In this document: one piece after another, positions 60,743-64,000 of the stretch | How positions within the stretch are numbered: the first letter of the stretch is position 1 | Layout of the letters: each line of letters begins with the position of its first letter | Assembly: GCA_965215115.1 (NCBI GenBank) | Contig: OZ244050.1 | Span: 868,001 to 932,000, forward strand | Source of the DNA: CALDTK01 sp965215115 | GTDB lineage: Bacteria; Bacteroidota; Bacteroidia; Chitinophagales; Saprospiraceae | Length of the DNA stretch: 64,000 nt | Direction: 5' to 3' | The notes under the pieces: generated by a model | Databases searched by the model: none | What the model saw: only the letters and a program-made list of their open reading frames with translations | Told to the model about the DNA's origin: nothing | Made by a program: the position numbers and the translations under genes

Positions 60743-61372
60743 CTAGCGCACTGGCGCCTCCCAATTCCGGTATACCTCCTCGAAGCTGAATGCCGCCCCC
60801 GGGAGACTCGGGAGGTCGAATGCTGGGTTAGCTTCCGTGTAGAAACTAGATTTCCACGGAGCGCTTGCCTGCTCGCGCATGCGCACTTCGACGCGGCGCC
60901 GATCCTGTGAGACGATGACGTACTCTCGCAGACTCGGTAACTGGCCGTAGAAGTCGAACTTCGCGTGCTCATCGTAGTCACGGCTGCTTGGCGATGTGAC
61001 CTCGAAGACGATTAGCGGGTTGACGATTGCCGTTGGGACGGTGACATCGAATTCTGGTTTGCCACAAACGATCGTGAGGTCTGGGTAGAGGTACCGGTTC
61101 TCCTCAGGAATGTAAACCCGTAGATCACTGGACAGTCCAGTGCAGTCGGCTCTCTCCTGAGCCTGGAGGTCTCGGTAGGCGACACCCCCGAGGTTGAACG
61201 TAATTTGGGCATGTACGAAGGTCCCCCCCGCCATCGCGCGGACACTGACGAGATTACCGTCGTGGTACTCGTATTTCTCCCCTGTCACCTCCTCAATGGC
61301 GAGCCACTGCTGAATGGTGTAGCGGCTGTCCGGTACGAATGTCGAGAGTTTGGGTAGGACCTGCGTCATCAT
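60743..61372 (-). CDS. Uma2-family putative endonuclease
   Basis: A 209-aa paralogue of the 59311 gene (FTIEAYLAIEEATG vs YTIQQWLAIEEVTG; FEVLSPSS vs FEVTSPSSRDYDE; LREYVIVSQDRRRVEV). The acidic residues of a PD-(D/E)XK core are in LYPDLTIVCG and FEVTS. It lies convergent with the TonB-like gene and directly downstream of mqnC (20-bp gap). Confidence 0.85.
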   Translation of the reverse strand: MMTQVLPKLSTFVPDSRYTIQQWLAIEEVTGEKYEYHDGNLVSVRAMAGGTFVHAQITFNLGGVAYRDLQAQERADCTGLSSDLRVYIPEENRYLYPDLTIVCGKPEFDVTVPTAIVNPLIVFEVTSPSSRDYDEHAKFDFYGQLPSLREYVIVSQDRRRVEVRMREQASAPWKSSFYTEANPAFDLPSLPGAAFSFEEVYRNWEAPVR

Positions 61373-61391
61373 AGTCTAGCGAAGGTAAGCC

Positions 61392-62573
61392 TCAGTCCAC
61401 CAGCATCCCCTCGCCCTCGAGCACCTGCTGCTTGATGTTTTGCGGAAGCTCCCTGTACTCGTACTCCTGCGTGCGCAACTGCGGCCGGAAGCCCGCCTCC
61501 CGGATGGCGTCCTGGATGCCCTGCGCCGTAAAGCGGAAGGCGGCCCCGGCGGCCGACACGACGTTCTCCTCGATCATGATGGACCCGAAGTCGTTCGCCC
61601 CGCCGTGGAGCGTAAGCTGCGCCACCTTCTTGCCGACGGTAAGCCAGCTCGACTGCACGTTGACGACGTTCGGGAGCATGATCCGCGACAGGGCGATCAT
61701 GCGGATGTACTCGTCGCCGGTCACGGTGTTGCGCGCGCGCTTGATGCGCTTGAGGATCGTGTCCTCGTCCATGAACGGCCAGGGGATAAAGGCCAGGAAG
61801 CCGTTGGCGTCGGCCGGCTTCTCGCTCTGGACCTGGCGCAGCATCGCGAGGTGCTCCATGCGCTCGAGGTCGGTCTCGATGTGGCCGAACATCATCGTGG
61901 CGCTAGTCGTGATGTGGAGCTGGTGGGCGGCGCGCATGACGTCGAGCCACTCCTGCCCGCCGCACTTGCCCTTAGAGATGAGCCGGCGCACGCGGTCGTC
62001 GAGGATTTCGGCACCGGCGCCCGGGAGGCTGTCCAGACCCGCTTCTTTCAGCTTCCGCAAAACGTCCGTGTGGCTCATCTTCTCGAGCTTGGCGATGTGC
62101 GCGATCTCCGGCGGGCCGAGGGCGTGGAGCTTGAGGTCGGGGTAGAGCTCCTTGAGCTTCGAGAAGGTGTCGACGTAGAACTGGAGCCCGAGGTCGGGGT
62201 GGTGCCCGCCCTGCAGGAGCAGTTGGCGCCCGCCCAGTTCGTACATCTCGTCGATCTTGACTTTGTACTCCTCGATAGACGTGACGTAGGCCTCCTCGTG
62301 GCCGGGCCGGCGGTAGAAGTTGCAGAACTTACAGTTCGCGATGCAGACGTTGGTCGTGTTGGAGTTGCGGTCGATGATCCACGTCACGACGTCACCCGGG
62401 ACGTGGTGCTGCCGGAGGGCATTGCCGACGAAGGCCAGCTGGGCCGTGGGCGCGTGGCGGAAGAGGTAGACGCCCTCCGCGGGGGAGAGCCACTCCAGGT
62501 CGAGGGCGCGCCCGAGGAGGGTGGCGGTGTAGGCGGGGTCTTTGGCGTGCGGGATCGGGGCGGGGGTGGCCAT
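61392..62573 (-). CDS. mqnC: cyclic dehypoxanthine futalosine synthase
   Basis: A 393-aa radical SAM enzyme of the futalosine route to menaquinone. The cluster motif is NVCIANCKFCNFYR (C-x3-C-x2-C), followed by LLQGGHHPDLGLQFY, SLPGAGAEILDDRVR and TTSATMMFGHIE. It cyclises dehypoxanthine futalosine. Start at the ATG at 62573. Two 2-bp-stem relatives of the minihairpin (61437, 62051) lie in it. Its 3' end is the source of the fragment at 59926. Confidence 0.93.
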   Translation of the reverse strand: MATPAPIPHAKDPAYTATLLGRALDLEWLSPAEGVYLFRHAPTAQLAFVGNALRQHHVPGDVVTWIIDRNSNTTNVCIANCKFCNFYRRPGHEEAYVTSIEEYKVKIDEMYELGGRQLLLQGGHHPDLGLQFYVDTFSKLKELYPDLKLHALGPPEIAHIAKLEKMSHTDVLRKLKEAGLDSLPGAGAEILDDRVRRLISKGKCGGQEWLDVMRAAHQLHITTSATMMFGHIETDLERMEHLAMLRQVQSEKPADANGFLAFIPWPFMDEDTILKRIKRARNTVTGDEYIRMIALSRIMLPNVVNVQSSWLTVGKKVAQLTLHGGANDFGSIMIEENVVSAAGAAFRFTAQGIQDAIREAGFRPQLRTQEYEYRELPQNIKQQVLEGEGMLVD

Positions 62574-62676
62574 GTCGAGGTAACGAGTGGCGGGGTGGGG
62601 GGTTGTGGGGCAAGGAAGCACCCTAGTCAATATATTGCCCTCGAGACAAATTGACCGCTGAACAAATACTTTCATC

Positions 62677-63090
62677 ATGGACAAATGGCTATTTGAAGAC
62701 CAACACTATAGGATCACGTCCATAAGCGAAAGTGTTTATATAGACATTAAGGGTGATACCCAACAGCTAACCTCCACATTTGAGACTCTCCGTTTCACGA
62801 TTTACGGAGGACACCATTATGGAGACCCTAGTTCCGGTTTAGTTCTCTATGGAGACTCTGATCATTGGGCAATATCGACAGGATGTGGCCTTTCGGTGTG
62901 CAACCTACGATCGGAAGAGTTTTATCACATAGGCGACGGCACAACCGATGGGCTCTGGACAGATGCACTGCATACGAGTATTGACGATATTCGGGGGGAG
63001 GAATTTAGGTTTGTCTCATTTAATCAGCAGAATCAAACAAGAGTATTCAAAATGAATGTCCTAACTCGACTCTATGAGCAAGTGGACTAA
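62677..63090 (+). CDS. hypothetical protein, low-GC, 137 aa
   Basis: Base composition is clearly lower in GC than all neighbours, with AT-rich codons (TTT, ATA, AAT). Acidic, aromatic-rich soluble protein (FTIYGGHHYGDPSSG, WAISTGCGLSVCN). No motif I recognise. Overlaps the next gene by 17 bp. The composition suggests recent transfer. Confidence 0.6.
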   Translation: MDKWLFEDQHYRITSISESVYIDIKGDTQQLTSTFETLRFTIYGGHHYGDPSSGLVLYGDSDHWAISTGCGLSVCNLRSEEFYHIGDGTTDGLWTDALHTSIDDIRGEEFRFVSFNQQNQTRVFKMNVLTRLYEQVD

Positions 63091-63571
63091 GCTTTTGACG
63101 CGTTGCTTATGGCCAACGTATAATGTGACTATTCACAGTCTCCTAACCCCAGCCCAAGTACTCGACCGCCTCGCCGCCGAAACGGTGGAGGATAAATTCG
63201 GGAAGCTGACAGCTGGCGGACGTACAGAGTTCGTCGGAGGCATCTTCCAAAACCGCATCCTCCTCCGCAGGAACTACTCCGTCATGCGCTTGATACGCGT
63301 AGCCGCAGATAGGGAGGTTGAGAGTGGAGCTAGGGGCGCCACGATCAGTTTGCGCATTTTGCCGATGCTGATGGCCTGGGGGTGGTACTGGATGACCGTA
63401 TGCTGGGCTTTCTTCCTTCTCTTTAACACACAGACCCTCGCGGGGGCTCCTCAGATTCCAAGCTGGGCCGTGCTTTTTGCAGCCGTGATCCCGTTAGCCA
63501 TCGTACGGATGGCGATCCATCTGAGGACGATGCGGCTGGTAATGCTAGTGCGTCGGCAATCGGCGCGCTAG
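63074..63571 (+). CDS. hypothetical membrane protein, 165 aa
   Basis: N-terminal soluble part (HSLLTPAQVLDRLAAETVED, GGIFQNRILLRRNYSV) followed by two hydrophobic segments (about residues 97-117 and 127-145) in a hairpin. Overlaps the preceding low-GC gene, so the two are probably one unit. Unknown function. Confidence 0.58.
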   Translation: MSKWTKLLTRCLWPTYNVTIHSLLTPAQVLDRLAAETVEDKFGKLTAGGRTEFVGGIFQNRILLRRNYSVMRLIRVAADREVESGARGATISLRILPMLMAWGWYWMTVCWAFFLLFNTQTLAGAPQIPSWAVLFAAVIPLAIVRMAIHLRTMRLVMLVRRQSAR

Positions 63572-63650
63572 TCGTTCATAAGCTAGTGAGCCCGTCTCGT
63601 CTAGGACTAGCCATACAGTCGTAACAGGCTAATAATCAATAAAAACTTGT

Positions 63651-63737
63651 CGAGTTAACCGAAAGTAAGCACGAATAACGGAAGTTTCAGCCAACCGTCG
63701 AAACTCCCGTTATTCGTCCTTACTTCTGGTTAACTCG
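63651..63737. terminator. 38-bp imperfect inverted repeat
   Basis: Arms 63651-63688 and 63700-63737 match at about 34 of 38 positions, with an 11-nt loop. Lies between the low-GC pair and the convergent gene at the right edge; may terminate both or mark the end of the acquired segment. Confidence 0.75.
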
Positions 63738-63758
63738 TTCAGCTTTCGCCAAAACCCC

Positions 63759-63995
63759 TCACCCCCGCGCCTTCCCGCGCTTTGCCTTCGCCGGTGTGCA
63801 CGCGTAGCAAAAGTCCGGCATCTCCGCGATCTCCGCACGGACCTTGGCCCGCTCCTCGGCCAGGAGCTCGGCGTCCTCGCCGAAGTTGGTCGCCTCGTTG
63901 ACGCGCGCGGCCTCGAGCTCCATCTCGTGGTGGTAGCGACGGAAGATCGGGTCGAAGAGGCTGACGTCCGAGAACACCTTCTTGTTGTCGTACAT
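63759..63995 (-). CDS. hypothetical protein, possibly cut by the right edge
   Basis: At least 78 aa. An ATG at 63995 exists but the frame stays open to the window end, so this is probably the C-terminal part of a longer protein. It has FSDVSLFDPIFRRYHHEMELE, an acidic helix (LLAEERAKVRAEIAEM), a Cys pair (FCYAC) and a Lys-rich tail. No family recognised. Confidence 0.5.
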   Translation of the reverse strand: MYDNKKVFSDVSLFDPIFRRYHHEMELEAARVNEATNFGEDAELLAEERAKVRAEIAEMPDFCYACTPAKAKRGKARG

Positions 63996-64000
63996 CGTGC

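Noticed and set aside
8686..63755. One-mismatch or weak-stem copies at 8686, 19972, 21075, 34202, 40505, 53924, 54040 and 63741
   Set aside because: Likely decayed or near copies; excluded from the count of about 47 so that the signal does not rest on loose matching.
1..64000. tRNA and rRNA genes
   Set aside because: No T-loop/anticodon arrangement or rRNA-like stretch was found on reading both strands.

Overview
The window is a high-GC stretch of a Bacteroidota chromosome, most likely Saprospiria or a Lewinella-like lineage. The evidence is the type IX secretion and gliding genes (a 2458-aa sprA directly after ruvA, and gldH), at least three secreted proteins with T9SS-style C-terminal sorting domains, the birA/rsfS/ftsH neighbourhood, a PorE-like TPR/propeller/OmpA protein, and the futalosine menaquinone gene mqnC. 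The species is not identifiable from sequence alone.

Layout. 0-7.6 kb: sensor kinase (cut by the left edge), T9SS cargo protein, prfC, and a membrane-anchored protein with a proline-rich linker. 7.7-17.9 kb: DJ-1/PfpI lipoprotein, methyltransferase, a frameshifted DUF4112 gene, a beta-barrel protein, a metal ABC transporter (binding protein plus ATPase, no permease), a GC-rich palindromic non-coding block, a T9SS sialate-esterase-like protein and a hydrolase. 18-24 kb: DUF547, TPR lipoprotein, thioredoxin, a RelE-type toxin-antitoxin pair, DsbA-like protein and a B12/radical-SAM protein. 24.3-32.6 kb: ruvA-sprA. 32.6-41.2 kb: repeats, lipoprotein, beta-barrel, T9SS cargo, grpE-dnaJ-gldH, acyl-CoA dehydrogenase and a site-2 protease. 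41.2-53.6 kb: Skp-like chaperone, two-component system, ftsH, rsfS, birA, cinA, a 2-oxoacid dehydrogenase E2, the OmpA-like protein and a methyltransferase. 53.7-64 kb: mevalonate-kinase-like protein, pyrD, nadC, a DNA methyltransferase beside a PD-(D/E)XK nuclease, two Uma2 genes, a TonB-like protein, mqnC, two atypical low-GC genes and a gene cut by the right edge.

The most striking signal is not a gene. About 47 copies of a 15-nt motif, GTTTT followed by a 3-bp stem closed over a GNNA (mostly GNAA) tetraloop, are scattered over the window on both strands, inside unrelated genes in every reading frame and between genes. The stem sequence changes with compensation (GGC/GCC, GCC/GGC, CGC/GCG, GCG/CGC, GAC/GTC, GCT/AGC), and the loop takes all four GNAA forms. 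Copies in genes are split about evenly between sense and antisense, so selection or copying seems to act on DNA, as a single-stranded minihairpin. Two inverted copies build one transcription terminator, two unrelated genes share an identical 24-bp extended copy, and a recombination scar has its junction at a related GTTTTGCGG string.
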